Below are positions 10,048 through 23,390 of a stretch of 64,000 nt of DNA, in pieces (positions within the stretch are counted from its first letter, which is position 1; every line of letters starts with the position of its first letter). This DNA is from Heterobasidion occidentale. Taxonomy: Eukaryota; Basidiomycota; Agaricomycetes; Russulales; Bondarzewiaceae. The stretch is taken from positions 1,364,001-1,428,000 of the forward strand of contig JBCAQO010000012.1 in the NCBI GenBank assembly GCA_039111635.1. Direction: 5' to 3'. The notes under the pieces were generated by a model that was not told the DNA's origin, ran no database searches, and saw only the letters and a list, made by a program, of their open reading frames with translations. The position numbers were made by a program, and so were the translations under genes.

Positions 10048-11860
10048 ATCGAAGCGCTGGTGCGGCCTGCGCTGCGGGTGTGTGATAAGATAGCGATGAC
10101 GGGTCGGGCGCTTTATGTGCGACACGATGGGATGAGAAATGGCCGTCATGAAGCATGTCGGGCGGCCCCTGATGCAGATAGGGCTGCTGGGCGGGGACGG
10201 CGGGGGTGTTAGCGATGGGTGTGTCCTGTGCGCGGGCGCGAATGGCGAGCGAGAGGGAGGGGGACGGGCTGGCGTGGTCAAGGGTGAGGAGAGGCTTATA
10301 AAGGGCCGAGGGAGAGTTTATCGCTTACCGGGCACTGGGACTGGAAGGAAATATGAAGCCACCCAGATATTTGGCCGTGTTTGCGGGGAGAGCCTCTGCC
10401 ATCTGAATCATCGACATCATCTCAGGCTCCGAGCAGTGCTGGCAACGAACGTGCCGTCCTCCTCTTTATGTACCCCACCGCATCCCGCGCATATCACATC
10501 CATCCCTTGGCCATTGAGACGCTCTATCTCCGTCTCCCTTTCTTTCCTTTTCTCTTCGCTTTCAAACTTGCCATATCGGATGGCAATCACAGGCCCCAGG
10601 CCCTCCATCCCAATCACAGTCACTTCCATCCGCCGCGTGTCGCAGGCTCGGGCTCATGGCCGCGCGCGATGAGTCTAATGGAAAGAGCCGTGCTTACGCC
10701 CTCCTCATCCGGGAGGTGATATCGAGCTATTCTTGTCGCGACGCCAAGCGCGTTACGTACCCTGGTGAGTCCGTTCCAGCAATGTCTTGACTCTCGAAAC
10801 CGTTCTTTCTACGGACGGCCGTTGACAAGCGAAAGATTGTAAGATGAGGGTGACGGTATCGACGCCCACGATGGCTGCGCTAATCGCCAAGTCTGCCCAC
10901 GCGCCGCCGCCCACTCGGTCGTGCATTCTCCTCAAGATCTGAGCGCTCTTTAATTATAGCTCGCACAAGCTACTGTACAACTATAAACCCGAGCCACAAT
11001 CCCATCACCCTAAACACCGACGTGCGCAACCAGCGTCAAAGCTCTACAGTAGGAAGCGGCACCGGCACAGATCGCGCTTGTCTAGGCGTGGCTAATACTC
11101 TCCGCGACCCGGAATCAGACACGGCACGGCGTCCTCAATGCCACTGGCTCACGCTCCGCCTCACCCACATTATTGATTCAATCGACGCAAAGGGTGCGCA
11201 GACGCAGAACAAGTCATCGCGTCCAGCTCATCATCCTGTTCCTGTCCCCCTTTGATGCTAGCTAAATGGATAAATACTGGAGTATACCGCATATGCTCAA
11301 ACGACAAGTGGGTGCTGACAGCATCTCATTATCACACGCATCGCGGCTGTCGGGGGAGGACTGCACTGGTCTCCGGTGCTGATGCGCGGCGATAGACCGG
11401 TTTTTGAACATCGGGTCTGCTGGGCGAGTCAGCGACCTTCGTCTGTTCATTGCCATGTTGCGCCCTTTTGCTCAACTTCGGCGTGATCTTACTTATCAAC
11501 ACGAATGACTTGGCTTGTTCATCATGGTAAGTACATATTAATGAAATTCTCCCGACTGTGCGAGCTTCCATATCCGCCAAGCAAACGCCCTGTCAACTTT
11601 GTAGTTCTGCTGTCAGCTCTCCGCCTTACACGTCCATCCCGTTGCCCACCCGCGTTGCTTGCCTCATCTTTGTACTTTTGAATACTGCCCGCGTGTGTCC
11701 CCTCCCCACCTCCCCACATTGCGCACTCACTTCTTCCGGTCCTTTCGCGTGCCCTTCTTCTACTTTTGCTTTTTGTTTCGTGGTGCGGCGGCAGCGCGTG
11801 GGACGGAGTGGGCGTTAAGCTATGACCTTCCGTCCACTGGGAATAGAGACTTGTTGTGTT
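10048..11860. other. intergenic, nothing recognised
   Basis: About 1.8 kb between the phosphotransferase start and the stop of the CRN-like kinase. Both genes are on the minus strand, so this holds the phosphotransferase promoter and the kinase 3' end. Open frames are short and resemble no family known to me. Confidence 0.5.
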
Positions 11861-13891
11861 TCAGAGCCTCTGGTACATCACCAGATCGTGTTGCTTTTCG
11901 ATGAGGGCCCCGGCTGTCACCCCTTCCGCCCAATCGATGTCCCCGGAGTCGTTGAGGCTCGAGGGATACCTGGCCTGCCCAGCCTGCCCGGCCCAGTCAA
12001 AGTCGACGAGCATACCGCCTTCGCAATAGGACGCGTCGCCCGTCCTTGGCCGCTGGATGACGAGGATGTTAGGGCGGCGCAAGTCCCCGAAGACCAAGTC
12101 GGCCGCGTGGAGAAGGTCGACGGCTTTCTTCACATCGGCCTTCACCGCGTCCCAGGGCGAGGTCTCAACTCCAAGCGACGACGAGTATGGGTCTTGAGAA
12201 TCAAATTTTAAGAAACGAGAATGCGCATTCCGACCGTCGACGCGGTCCATGACGACCATGGTCAGCCCTCCGCGCACCCCGACGGCGAGATGCAGCTTCG
12301 GCGCGAGCGGGGATCCTGGCCCGCGAGCAGCTTATGCGCCCGCACGCCGTACGCCTCGCAGAACTTGATCACGACGCCCTGGCCGCGCAGCGTGCCCAAG
12401 AAGATCGCGCACCGGTACTCGCCCGAAAGCCGCCCCTCGAAGTCGAACCTGCTCTCGAACCGCAGATTCCGAGGGGACAGCGCGTCCCTGTCTTCGAGTT
12501 CGATGCACAGGTCGTCTCGGTACGTGGGCGCCGGGAGCAAGCGGCCGTGGACGGGTACGCTCGACGGTTGGAGGCTGTTGTACATGTCCGTCAGCTTCTG
12601 CACGGCCTCGGAGACCACGTGGAAGATGCGTGCGGCGTGCTCCACGGCGTCCTTCTTGAAGGGGTGACGCCGAGATGGAAGTAGCCCGTCAGGGGCTGGA
12701 CGATGACGACGTCGACGAAGACGGCGCCGGAGATGCAGATCCACGGTCCGCCGATGGCGACCAGGATACACGGGCATGGCGACGCGTTGCGGATGCCTGC
12801 GTACTGTGCGAGGTCAGAAGCGGTCGGTCTAATGCTGCGAGGACGAGGGCGGGGCGTACGGATTCTTTCGCGACGTGTTTCCGATATGCGAACGCAACCT
12901 CGAGCCCAGGGTCCCCGCCGATTCCCAGCTCGCTCTTCCACGCGACGTAGACGGATAACGCGTCGGCGCCGCCGTCAGTGGGCACAAGCACAAGGTTGCC
13001 GGTCTCAGTCCAATCAACATGTAGCGGCGAAGAGACGCGCAGCACAGATTTCAGTAGCGGCAGCACGTGCTGGCTCCGCGAAGCATGAATCTCGTACACT
13101 CTAGAAGAGACCTCGAAGAGCTTGTCTGTTCGACGCAGTTCCTCCGGGTCGGGCGTGACGGAGGAGAGGTCAGCCAGGTCGTCTTTGAGCTCTGCAAAGA
13201 CCGAGCTGTACAGGGTGATCGGCGGGCCGACGCGACCGTCGCGCCCGTTGTAGATCGGCCGGTGTTGCTGCTCGCTCTCGAATACCTCAGGGTCACCAGA
13301 TATGAGCGACGGCGCGGGGGCGTCGGCGGCTGCCTTGACGGCTCTCACTTGTGCTGTGAAGAGATGCTGTTAGCTCAGACTGTATCTAGTAGACAGGCGA
13401 GGGAGAATGACCTTGCTCAGCCTTGTCGAGAGCGAACATGGGCTCTGGGGAAGATATGTGAGCGTGGCGCGGGGAAGGCGTAGAGGAAATGCGGACCGTC
13501 GCCGACATCAAGAGCGAAATGCACGCGCCGCGGGGGTTCCCCTTCGTGAATATAGTCCGACAAGAGTTCGAAGACATGAGCTGCAGTGAGGTCGTCGAAA
13601 CTCAGACACTCCTTTACACGCTGGGGAATCGTCTCCAACTGAGAGAGCTGTATAGGCGGATAGGACGGCTAATATAGCGTGAGGTAGACAAATGAAAGTG
13701 ACGACTATGTAGCTGACCAAAGGATAGAGAGAAAGCTTCTGCAGGCCGATCCTTGCTCTTTCGAACTCCATCTTGAACGCCTTGTAGACTGTCTGGCACA
13801 GAATACCTATTGTGACATTCGCATCCACTTCGATGTCGATGACACGAGGGGGCCTGTTCTCGAGGAATTCTGAGTACAGAAAGCAAATCAT
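11861..13891 (-). pseudogene. CRN-like N-terminal domain plus kinase, two frameshifts
   Basis: Exons (minus) 13718-13891, 13497-13668, 13412-13444, 12860-13353, then 12803 down to 11861, all with GT...AG borders. The N-terminal part (VIDIEVDANVTIGIL..., ending KLSLYPL) resembles the ubiquitin-like header of Crinkler proteins; then a GPPITLYSSVF region common in basidiomycete CRN-kinase proteins. The kinase has VVIKFCEAYG (Lys), FGDLRRPNILV (catalytic Asp...Asn, with Phe for the usual His) and VDFDWAG (metal Asp). Reading needs one added base near 12661-12664 (a G4 run) and another near 12309-12316. So it is either a decaying gene or has two uncorrected deletions. Known for fungi: these proteins form large variable families of uncertain role. 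The CRN assignment is by pattern only. Confidence 0.68.
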
Positions 13892-14626
13892 GGCAAGAGG
13901 GAAGTTGGAAGTGGCGAGCTGCTGAAGGACCCTGGCAAGCGCAGAACTTCACACCTTCCGCATCGGGCCGTGCGGCAACTCAGCTCTCCTTCTGACTTCA
14001 CATCACGGACTCCCCTGGCTCACCTCTTCCAGCCTCTTCCCCGTACGATGTCTTTGGTATAGTAATTCTGGGAAATAGGAGATTTGGTTTCACTATCGCA
14101 GCTCGCTCGTCTCGAATGCTCCGCCAGCTAGTCTGATCATCAGCTCTCCATTTACGCAGCCTCTCCTAAGCATCTTCCTCTACTCCAAACGAGCACCGAC
14201 CAACTCACCACCAACCAATCCGCAATGACATTGTTATCCGCAGATAACAAGCCCTGCCAGCTATGTATTCTGTCACTGTCAGACGCCCTCCCAACCACTG
14301 CCGACTGCACATTGCCTTCTCATGAAACACCTGTCCTCCTCCACAAACATCACGCACTCGCTTTTGGTTCTACACACCTTTCCTCTATGTCTCGATTTGT
14401 GCCCGTTCGGTCATGGTATGCTATGTTGGCCCTGCACGGGACGGAACGGACTTTGGGCTTTACTTCTGCATACTTCGTGACTGCAACGACACTGATCTGC
14501 CTGATACTGCGGAAGGGACGATATCGCTGGCACGAGCGAGTACAGATTCACTACGGTACGTTCGTCTTCCAACAACGCATGACTAGTGATGCCTTTGACA
14601 TCCTTGAAACCGCTCTCGGCCGCTGC
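13892..14626. other. intergenic, nothing recognised
   Basis: Contains the kinase promoter (minus) and the 3' end of the polyketide synthase (minus). The + strand frame at 14225-14674 shows no family likeness and overlaps the synthase end. Confidence 0.5.
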
Positions 14627-17600
14627 CTACACAGCCGCCGTGTCGAGAACTCGTGTATCTTCGTCTGGTTGTGAGGACTCGTCGGTGACATGGAATGCTG
14701 CCACAGTTCCCCGATCGACTAATTGTGCCCATGTGACACCGCCAAGCAGCTGCATCTGCGAGACAGAAATGTGTGGGCGAAGACCCGCTGCAAGCTTGGC
14801 TGCCCCAATAGAATCCAGGCCGTAGGTTGTGAGGGGAACCTCGGGGGAAAAGTCGTCCATGGATATGCTGAGGACGCCCAGAACAAAATCGAGCAGCTCG
14901 ACATGTCCGCCTTCGTCAGGCGGGGCATCGGGGCGGGGGGAAAGATGATTGTTACGAGGAATGAGGTGACGGCAAGAATTTGGCAGTTTTGTGTACGAAT
15001 CAATGATGTCCCATGGCAAGAACGGTATGAGTTGCGAAAACGTCTTGCCATCATTCCGTAGCATGCGAAGACCAGTTTCTACGCATTCCCACAGGGCTTG
15101 ATAAATTCATCAGGAAGTCTTCCATGCTATACATTAAAGTAGATGCTTACCTTCGGGCGATATACTCCACTGCTTCAGACCGTTGACATCAACACGGTCT
15201 GACATCTCCCGTGCAAGATACCCAGAGTCCAAGATTCCGGGAACAATCAACGAGAACGCATTGCTGTATTTGGTGAGAGCGCCATTCAGGGCGGTACAAA
15301 CACTATGCGATTTTTAGCGCCTTTGAGGACCATAATATGCTGTAAAACATACCTTGCGTAATTTGCTTGACCTATCATGCCAAGCAGGCCAGCAACAGAA
15401 GAAAACGCAATGAAGAAATCGAGTGATTCGATGTCAATAACTGTCGCAAAGGCCTCTAGTGACTGGATCTTTGATTCACGGACGACCCGAAAATCTCCAA
15501 GGCTCTGGTTGACGAACAAGCCATCAGAGAGAGCCAATGTCATCAAGAAACAGCCGCCCAATGGAATTTCTATAGTATTGATAAGAGACGCTGTCGCTCT
15601 TATATCAGTAGCATCGCAGGATTCCATTCGCAAGGTTAGATCGGATCTGTCGTTCAAATATTTCAATTTCTTCGAGGTGATGCTGTCCAGTCCCAGTACC
15701 CTGGATGATAGCCCACTCCTGGATGTAAGTATCAGGTTTCGAGCACCGTTCTAGATACCTGCATTGAGTCCCGGTCCTCTTTGAAAATGACACCGCTCAC
15801 CTGATACATCCATATCGCAAGATCTATTCCAAGTCCTCCGATGCCACCTAGTAGGATATAAGCCTTACTGAAATCGAACAATGATGGACCCGGAATATCT
15901 GGTATTATGACGTTTTGAGTAGCATCCTTCAGAATGATGATGTCGCGCTCAATTGTGGATATCCGTGGGCATAGCTTGAGCCCCGCTTCCAAGGCATAAC
16001 GGATCAGCCAAACGTCTTCCTCGATGTACTTTCCCAGTACGAGATCCCAGTGTATCAGCTTCCCATTGGCTGGGAGCCGATGTCGTAAGAAGGGAAATTG
16101 CTCCAAGGTCGAAGAATCTGTGATTATAACATCAAAACGCCGCGTGCTGTCATTGGGATACGGATCGAGGGATGCGTGGACAAGTTTTGAAGGGAGCCCT
16201 TCAAAGTAGTATCGGAGAGTTTCGGTGAGCGCTTGATCTTCGACGGCAATCAGGACTCGTAAAGGAGAATTGGAATATTCAGGAAAGGCCAAGCGAGATG
16301 GGCCAAGGGATACTGAGCCAAGGATCAAACCGATGACATGCCCTGCAAGAAACGGAGACGCAGACGGATCATCGACAACCGTAACGCAGCCAGCGTGAAC
16401 AACGATCACTGAATCGCGCGAAACAATGGCAAGACCAGCCACGAATTGGCCTACATGAGCACTAGAGTGCTTGCTCTCAATAATATCCCCGACAAAGCCC
16501 TCGAACGAGGCAAGCGCGGCGGACCGAGCTATGACTTTGACGGTAAGGTACTGATCGCGAGCAGCAGGGGAGGTCGATGCAGCTATGGAAGACCCTGGTG
16601 CTCCTCGGCTAGTGTCAGCCTCAGTAGAAAGCGATGGAAGAGGTACGACTCTGGGCACATGTGGACTTCCGCTCGCAGGAAAGAGGACTATATTATCGCC
16701 TCTGCCAAAAACGGCAGCATGCCTTGAAATCCATTTCGCATGATTTTCAAAACCTGCACCGGATTCGAAGATAGAGAGCCGAACCGACCACGATTCGAAT
16801 TCTCGAGCTAACGTAGAAACCAGACCCAAAGCGGCGTCCGCATCGGGGCCGTGCATTGTGATCAAGTGGAGTGTAGTCTTCCTGTGCGGATCCAGTGATG
16901 CCAGGACAGCTTGTAATTCGACCTCCTGGCCAAAGCAATAAGGAACAAAAAATTCCTCCTGGTCAACTGAAGATAATCCGTTTACAACGGGAGCATCTGG
17001 CGACGATGGTTTCTGAGCTGAGAAGAGGAAGTCAATACCGCCGCCTCCTTCGATGCTGGTGTGAATATCAGTGAAGCCAGTCTTCTCGAGTACGGTCCTC
17101 CATTCAGCAGGCTCCATAGAGCAATGAGTTCTCCCATCCATATAGCTAGACCACTCTGCGAATGAGCCAAAGATGCAATCATGCCACAAACTACCCGGTT
17201 TCTCAGTCCAGGAGGTCCCATCGAGGTCCACAACAAGAAGACAACCGCCGGGCCCAAGCAAGGAATACAGATGCGATAGAGAGAACGAGAGGTCCGGAAC
17301 CACGTGCAGAGCATGAAGTGCCACTATGAAGTCGTAAGAACAGGCTGTGAAGCCCTGTTCTACTGCTGATTTGGAAAGATCGTACGTCCTTGGAATCACG
17401 AAATCATACTGGCTGTTATGTGCAAGATCGGCGACAAAAACGGGTGACACGTCGGTCACTGTGTATTCCGCAACCACGTCTCTTTGTTGGCGCAACTGGT
17501 CCAATAGGTACTTGGTCAAGAGGCCCGTTCCTTTAATATTGATATGCACATGAGAAAGGATGGGCATGACCAGGAGAGAACTGACCTGCACCAACTTCTA

Positions 17601-20600
17601 GTACCCTCAGCGAACGTTTGCCATCCTCTCGGGCCGATGATACCATACCCGAAAATGATTTAGCTGCTTCTTCACATATTGTTTTGTGCAAATTGCTACC
17701 GCTGTAGAATCGAGACATGAGGCCATCGGCATAGAGGACATCGACAGCGACCTAGAATCATCATATCATTAGAATACGATCTCCAACAATGGTATCGTGA
17801 CTCGTCGCTACGCACTCGAGATGACGCAAACATTGATTTGTGGACCTGCCGTACGCGGTCAGTAATCTCAAAATAAGCAGGCCACCGAATCTGCATGTCC
17901 ATAATATTTCTATCTTGCAATGTATTCGGATTCCGGGTCACCAGAGCGTTACGCAAAAGCTCATAGTATCGGCGTCGGTGAACCTAGGTAACATTTGATC
18001 AAGCTACGATGATTTTCATGAAGATGAAACGTACTTCGTCGCCCACGACAAGATCCTCCGCAAGTGACTCAGAGATCATCTGGTAGGCTAAAAAATCCAA
18101 AATGGCATACAATCTTTGTGCATCGTGCTTATCGGGCCGGACAAATTGTGTGGGAAGACTGATTGGCGAGCCACGGAGAGTCACAGGCTGAAAAATGAGA
18201 TTATATCCTCCGATTTGACGAGGTGGCACAATGGACGTTTGTCTTCGCACTTGCAGATCATAGATAGCGCAAATCAGGATTCCAGATGAGTCTGCGATAG
18301 TGATGTCGTACGAGCGCCGCTCTACAGGAAAACAGACATTAGTCAAGGACGACTCAGCAAACCAGAAAAGCCCAACCTGGCGTCCAGTCACGAAGGTATA
18401 CGTGTGAGAACCAGCTACCAGAAGGTCGTTCACGCTTATAGAGCTGAAAGCATCCAATAGAAGAAGGAATCCAATAGGCTGCCTTGTTACGCTCTTGCGA
18501 CATCGTAGGATGCAGTATACTGTGAAGACAAGCGTCTAGCATGGCAGGATGAATAATGTAACCGTCCATCCTGAAAACAGAATGTCAGACCAGTATATCG
18601 ATAATCTTGAACTAGCTCACTCTTCCGTGGGGGACAGACCTCTGATCTCGGCGAGAGCTTCTTGGGGCGACAGATGGCATTGTACAACTCTTCGAAAGTG
18701 TTGGCCGAAATTGGCAGCTGGTTTCAGCTCGTCATAAAATGCTTTCAAGATACATTAGGGATATTCCTTAGACTGTCAGTAGATGGCGGTACACACTGTT
18801 CGCGTTGATGGGCTCCAGGCGTTGTCGGATCTGCTGGAACGGCAATGGAGTCCTTGGCATATCCATCGCCAAAGCATCCATGCATCCACGAGCATGTTCT
18901 CGTCGCTGAATCTGTCGCGTATCGTGTTCGTCACTATCAGGTCGAACAAGATCAATCTACTGACCTTCGGGTCGGATAGCACAGAATCTGGGAGGCCTGA
19001 AACATCCCGCCGCGACGATAAAGACCAGGAAACACCGTCTCTCTCTAGCTGGAGGTTGATTGGAGCATCTCCACTGAGAGATAGTACTGAGTTGACATTC
19101 ACGTCCCACAATGTCTCCGCTCCGGCTTCGAGCAACTAATAGAGAGATTAGTACCTGCATTTATTTGGAAATAAGAAATGCTGACAATTTCAATGAATCC
19201 TGACATCGGTAATATCGGTTCATCGTTGATGACATGATGGGACAAGGTATGCCGAACTGATATATCCATTGTGGGGAGCGAGGTAGAGAGAGGACCATTG
19301 ATGCCATTGGACTGACTCGATGGAAGATAAGATCGTCTCGGCGGCATTGATCGGTTTACCAAGGGATAGTCGAGTGTTGGGTCACGACTTTTCGAAGGAC
19401 CATAAATGGCGCTCAGGTCAAGTTGATTGATTCCAAGCATCGATAGCTCGCCGAGAGCTGTTAGGAGACAGGTCATTTCATGATACGGGTGACTTTCCAG
19501 GTCTTGCATTGATAGTCTACCCATTGGACAGACCACAGACGAAGATGAAGCGTCTTGGAGATGAGACAATATTGACGATGACAAAACAGGGTGAGGAGAT
19601 AATTCGACAAAAACAGGAGTTGACGACCAGCTGGTGCCCAGAAGACTTGAAATAGCCCTGCTGAATTGAACTGGATTGCGCACGTTCTTCCAAAAGTAGT
19701 CGGGGGTAAATTCCTCGACGAGGATGTGGTCGCTACAGGTTGAAAAAACAGGAATAAGGGGAGTGTGTGGACCTGCGTACCGCGCGAAAACATCTTTGAT
19801 TCTAGCGCAGTACTCGTCTTTACAGACGTCCATGAGAGCGGAATGCCCTGGAACTAAGGTGCGAATGGCTTTCGCAAAGAAGCCCTTGGATCTAGCCAAC
19901 CTAACTGCCATGTCAAGCAAGTGAGATGAACCAGATACCGTCACTGATTCCGGCGCATTTAAACAAGCGATATCCAGTACTCCATCTTCATTCGCCTTGA
20001 CCTCAGAGATGATCGCCAAGGCCTGTTCAGAACTACACGCCAAGGCCGCCATGCCTCCAAGATTTTCTGTGCAAACCATGGCCTGGCCCCGAGCAATAGC
20101 AATTTCCATAGCCATGGCCTTAGAGCCGGCACCACTTGCATAGACGGCTGCTGTTTCACCAGCAGAATGTCCGACAATATAATCTGGCCTGATTCCGACC
20201 GAGGCAAAAAGATCGAAGAGTGCAATTTGGACCATAGCCAGAGCTGTGGAGGTAACTGTGACAGGCCAATGAGAGTCAAGATTGGTTTTAGAAGCATCTG
20301 CTAGGAAAAGACCAGTGTGCTGTAGAAGTGATATACCAGTAACGTTTTGATACACTTGATCCATTTCGAGAATGCCATCTCTGAAAGCGGGGAATTGAGC
20401 AAACAAATGACGACCCATATGGATGTGCTGTGGGCCTTGTCCGCTGAAGACGAAGGCGAGAGGAGGCGGGACGCTAGGAACGATCCTTGGGGAAGGAACC
20501 GCCGGTGAACCCAACGGCAGTGTGAAATACGTCCGCCAGGGAAATTGGCGTGTCAGACGACAAAGTGTGACCGTGGTATCGAAGATACTGGTAGCATCAG

Positions 20601-22483
20601 AGTGCTCGTGACGGGAGATGATGGCCTGGCTTATCTGCTGTGTGGTATTCGGAAAAAGCCCACCGACGATGCACAAAACAGGAGTATCTGTTGTTGAGAA
20701 GATTCTAGGGTGACGCCTGTCGCGAGAGGGAGATGGAGCCCGCAATATGACGTGGCCTGTAGAGCCACCTATTCCGGAACTGGACAACGAAATGATGTAC
20801 CTTCCGGACGGGGACCTGCAGCCAAGTGGGGTTGCCTCGGTCGGAACATGTAAGTCGTTATCCCACAGGATATTTGGGTTTAGATCGGTCAAGTTGACCG
20901 CAGGCGGAATTACGCCATGTTCTATGATGAGACACGCCTTGACAAGAGAGGCGAGAAAAGCAGCTGCTTCAAGGTGCCTAAACATGTGTGAGCTAAGTAC
21001 CTGAGGGTCCGCTGAGAATACACGTACCCAATATTTCCCTTCACACTGCCGACCATAATATCATGGCTGCCTGCGAAAACCTCTCGGGCAGCGTTGGCTT
21101 CGACAGGATCTCCGACAGACGTTCCTATCTCACAAGTAAGAAGTGTAAAATAGCATAGTAGCGACTGTCCTCACCTGTTGCATGTAGCTCTACATAGTCG
21201 GCTTCCGCGGGGCTCAGTCCTGCCTTCCTATATGCTGTTAGTATGCATTGTTGGTGAGTGACGCCACTTGGAGACGAAGGCGGAACTCGAGAGCCAGTAG
21301 TGTTTATCGCCGATGCGAGAATCTGTGCTGTTTGGTTAGTCATCTTAGTGGCTCTGGAGCCATGCCTCAAACCTCTGCGTAGATATGATCGTGATCTCGT
21401 ATAGCATCTTCTGTCTTCTTAATCACGATCACCACGGCTCCTTCTCCTCGTGCGAAACTAACGATGAATAGTATATATTAGTATACACTCTCTGTCTGAT
21501 CTTCGTTCCAATTGCGCACCCATTTGCTGTTGCATCAAACGGTTTCGACAGCCCGTCTGGAGAAAGAACACCACCTTGATGATAGTTGATCCAATCGGAA
21601 AGTCTTTAAAAAAGCAGTCTTGGATAGTGCACGTATTTCGGCACGGGAAGCCACATGACATACCGACGATTACTTTGACAAGCACCAACAATTGCAGCCG
21701 TACAATCACCCTGATGGATTGAATTGATAGCAAGATGGAGAGCAGTAAGAGAAGAACTGCAAGCTGTATCGAGAACGACCGAGGGTCCCGTGATATTGAG
21801 TGTGTGCGAAATTCGGTTGGCCACAGCGCTCGGAAGGTATGCAAAGCTTCCTTCAGCATTCAGTGCATCCTGTCAAACCCGAAGCATACTAGTGTCAGAG
21901 CGGTGAAAACGACGAGCCGTACCAGAATCACCTGATTTTCGAGTCCATCGTCACCGCACATGAAACAGCCAATGTCTCTTCCCTTGAAGTCGATTCCGGA
22001 GTCCTGCATGGCAAGAAACGATAGCTCCATCAACCGCCTGGCGTTGAATGACATGACTTGAGCATCCTTGGAGCTGACACCGAATGAGATGTTGTCGAAG
22101 CTTTCCAGCTGTTTGAGGAAAGCTCCTCGCTCGGGCAACGACGATTTCATGCTAGAGTCGCGGAAGCTATATCAAAAGGCGGATAACATGAAATGCGATA
22201 AACAGTGAGGATGTAGTAGAAAAATACGATCTCAGGGGTAAAAACCCACGGATTTGGTTCAAGCTTTGCGGACGATATATTCTCGCATGCCTGACCTTTG
22301 TCGAGTAGGAAGTCCCAAAATGTCGCATAAGTGAGATCCTCTGTAGACCACTCTCCAGAGGGCAGCTGAGCTGCGATACCAACCTGTATCCCGGTCAATA
22401 TTGCATTCTGAATGGACAAATATCTATGAACCTACGATGGCGATAGTACGAGGAGAATGCTCCGGGGTTTGGTTTGCAGCCAT
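14627..22483 (-). CDS. reducing polyketide synthase KS-AT-DH-MT-KR-ACP
   Basis: Twenty exons (exon ends 22436-22483, 22250-22383, 21932-22166, 21664-21869, 21520-21603, 21373-21457, 21175-21322, 21028-21124, 19186-20977, 18965-19135, 18797-18911, 18621-18741, 18377-18570, 18035-18321, 17816-17983, 17586-17751, 15801-17530, 15353-15750, 15151-15302, 14627-15096) give 6,801 nt, 2,266 aa. KS: DTACSSS with Cys about 176, His about 311 and 347. AT: FVFSGQG and GHSAGE with Ser about 617. DH: SHHVINDEPILP and DACLH. C-methyltransferase: VLEVGAGTG near 1340. KR: LLGGIGGLG near 1910 and GQANYA with the catalytic Tyr. ACP: YGLDSIG with the phosphopantetheine Ser about 2206. Between MT and KR a degenerate enoylreductase-like stretch lacks a clear cofactor loop. 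No thioesterase or reductase end domain. Iterative type I enzyme; expected product an unsaturated, possibly methyl-branched chain. Confidence 0.95.
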
Positions 22484-23390
22484 GGTAGTCAGCATGTTCC
22501 ATGGACCCACTTCATCTCTTTATCCTTCAACACCGGCGCCCCATGATACTCTGTGTCTTGGAGAGTTCCCAGAATAATCTTTCGAAGCGGTCTCAAACTG
22601 ACGTTAAGTTCCAAATCAGAGGAGCGATCTCACATAACATTTTAGCAGAGCGCTGAAGATGGCCCATGATTTGTGCCCGTCAACGCATCATGAATAACGC
22701 CTAGCGCGCGATGGCTTGGCTAATGAAGCTCCAGGACGCCATTCTTCGTCTTCGTGAGCGTCAGCGGCATTGAAGTGCAGACCAGTTTGGACGCGCCTGC
22801 TCCCACGGCACGCATACGCTGCCACGCATACAAGCACAAACAACAAAGGTGACTAACACGGCGCTTGCCGTTGGCACGTCAGCAACGAGAATGCCACCCG
22901 GGGTCCTACCTGTTCTCTCGATGCGTGACGGTGCAAGACAGTATCCGCTTACGCTTCGACAGCTGTTTGCTCAGTGGGCCTCCAAAAATATGGAACATGA
23001 TAGTGACAGCGATATCAATCACTTCTGCGCCACTGATCAGTTTCCTTGTCGTCGTCGGGACTTGGCAGTTCCCGTCAAGCTGCAAGCGCAGTATTTTTTT
23101 GGAGTTAATTTATGAAGGATTCCCAACAGAATCCAATGGTAAGGAGGTAATACACAGTGTTCTTATTCACGGAATTGGTCAGTGGACATTGGTTTTTTCC
23201 TTCCACTTCGAGCGTTTTCCATACCATCGGTGAGCTCGCCTTTGTACACAACAGCTAAATATATTCCCCATTCAATCATTTCATCATCTGAGAATTTTAG
23301 CCCCACGAACGGGGCCCAATGGAATAGATAATTTTTTTTAAATATCTCCCTGAGCAAACCAAGTCAGTCGTCAAGACACTCCTGACGGTC
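22484..23390. other. intergenic between synthase and 7-TM gene
   Basis: About 0.9 kb upstream of the synthase start and downstream of the 7-TM stop; both genes are on the minus strand. It should hold the synthase promoter. No protein family is visible in either strand. Confidence 0.5.
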
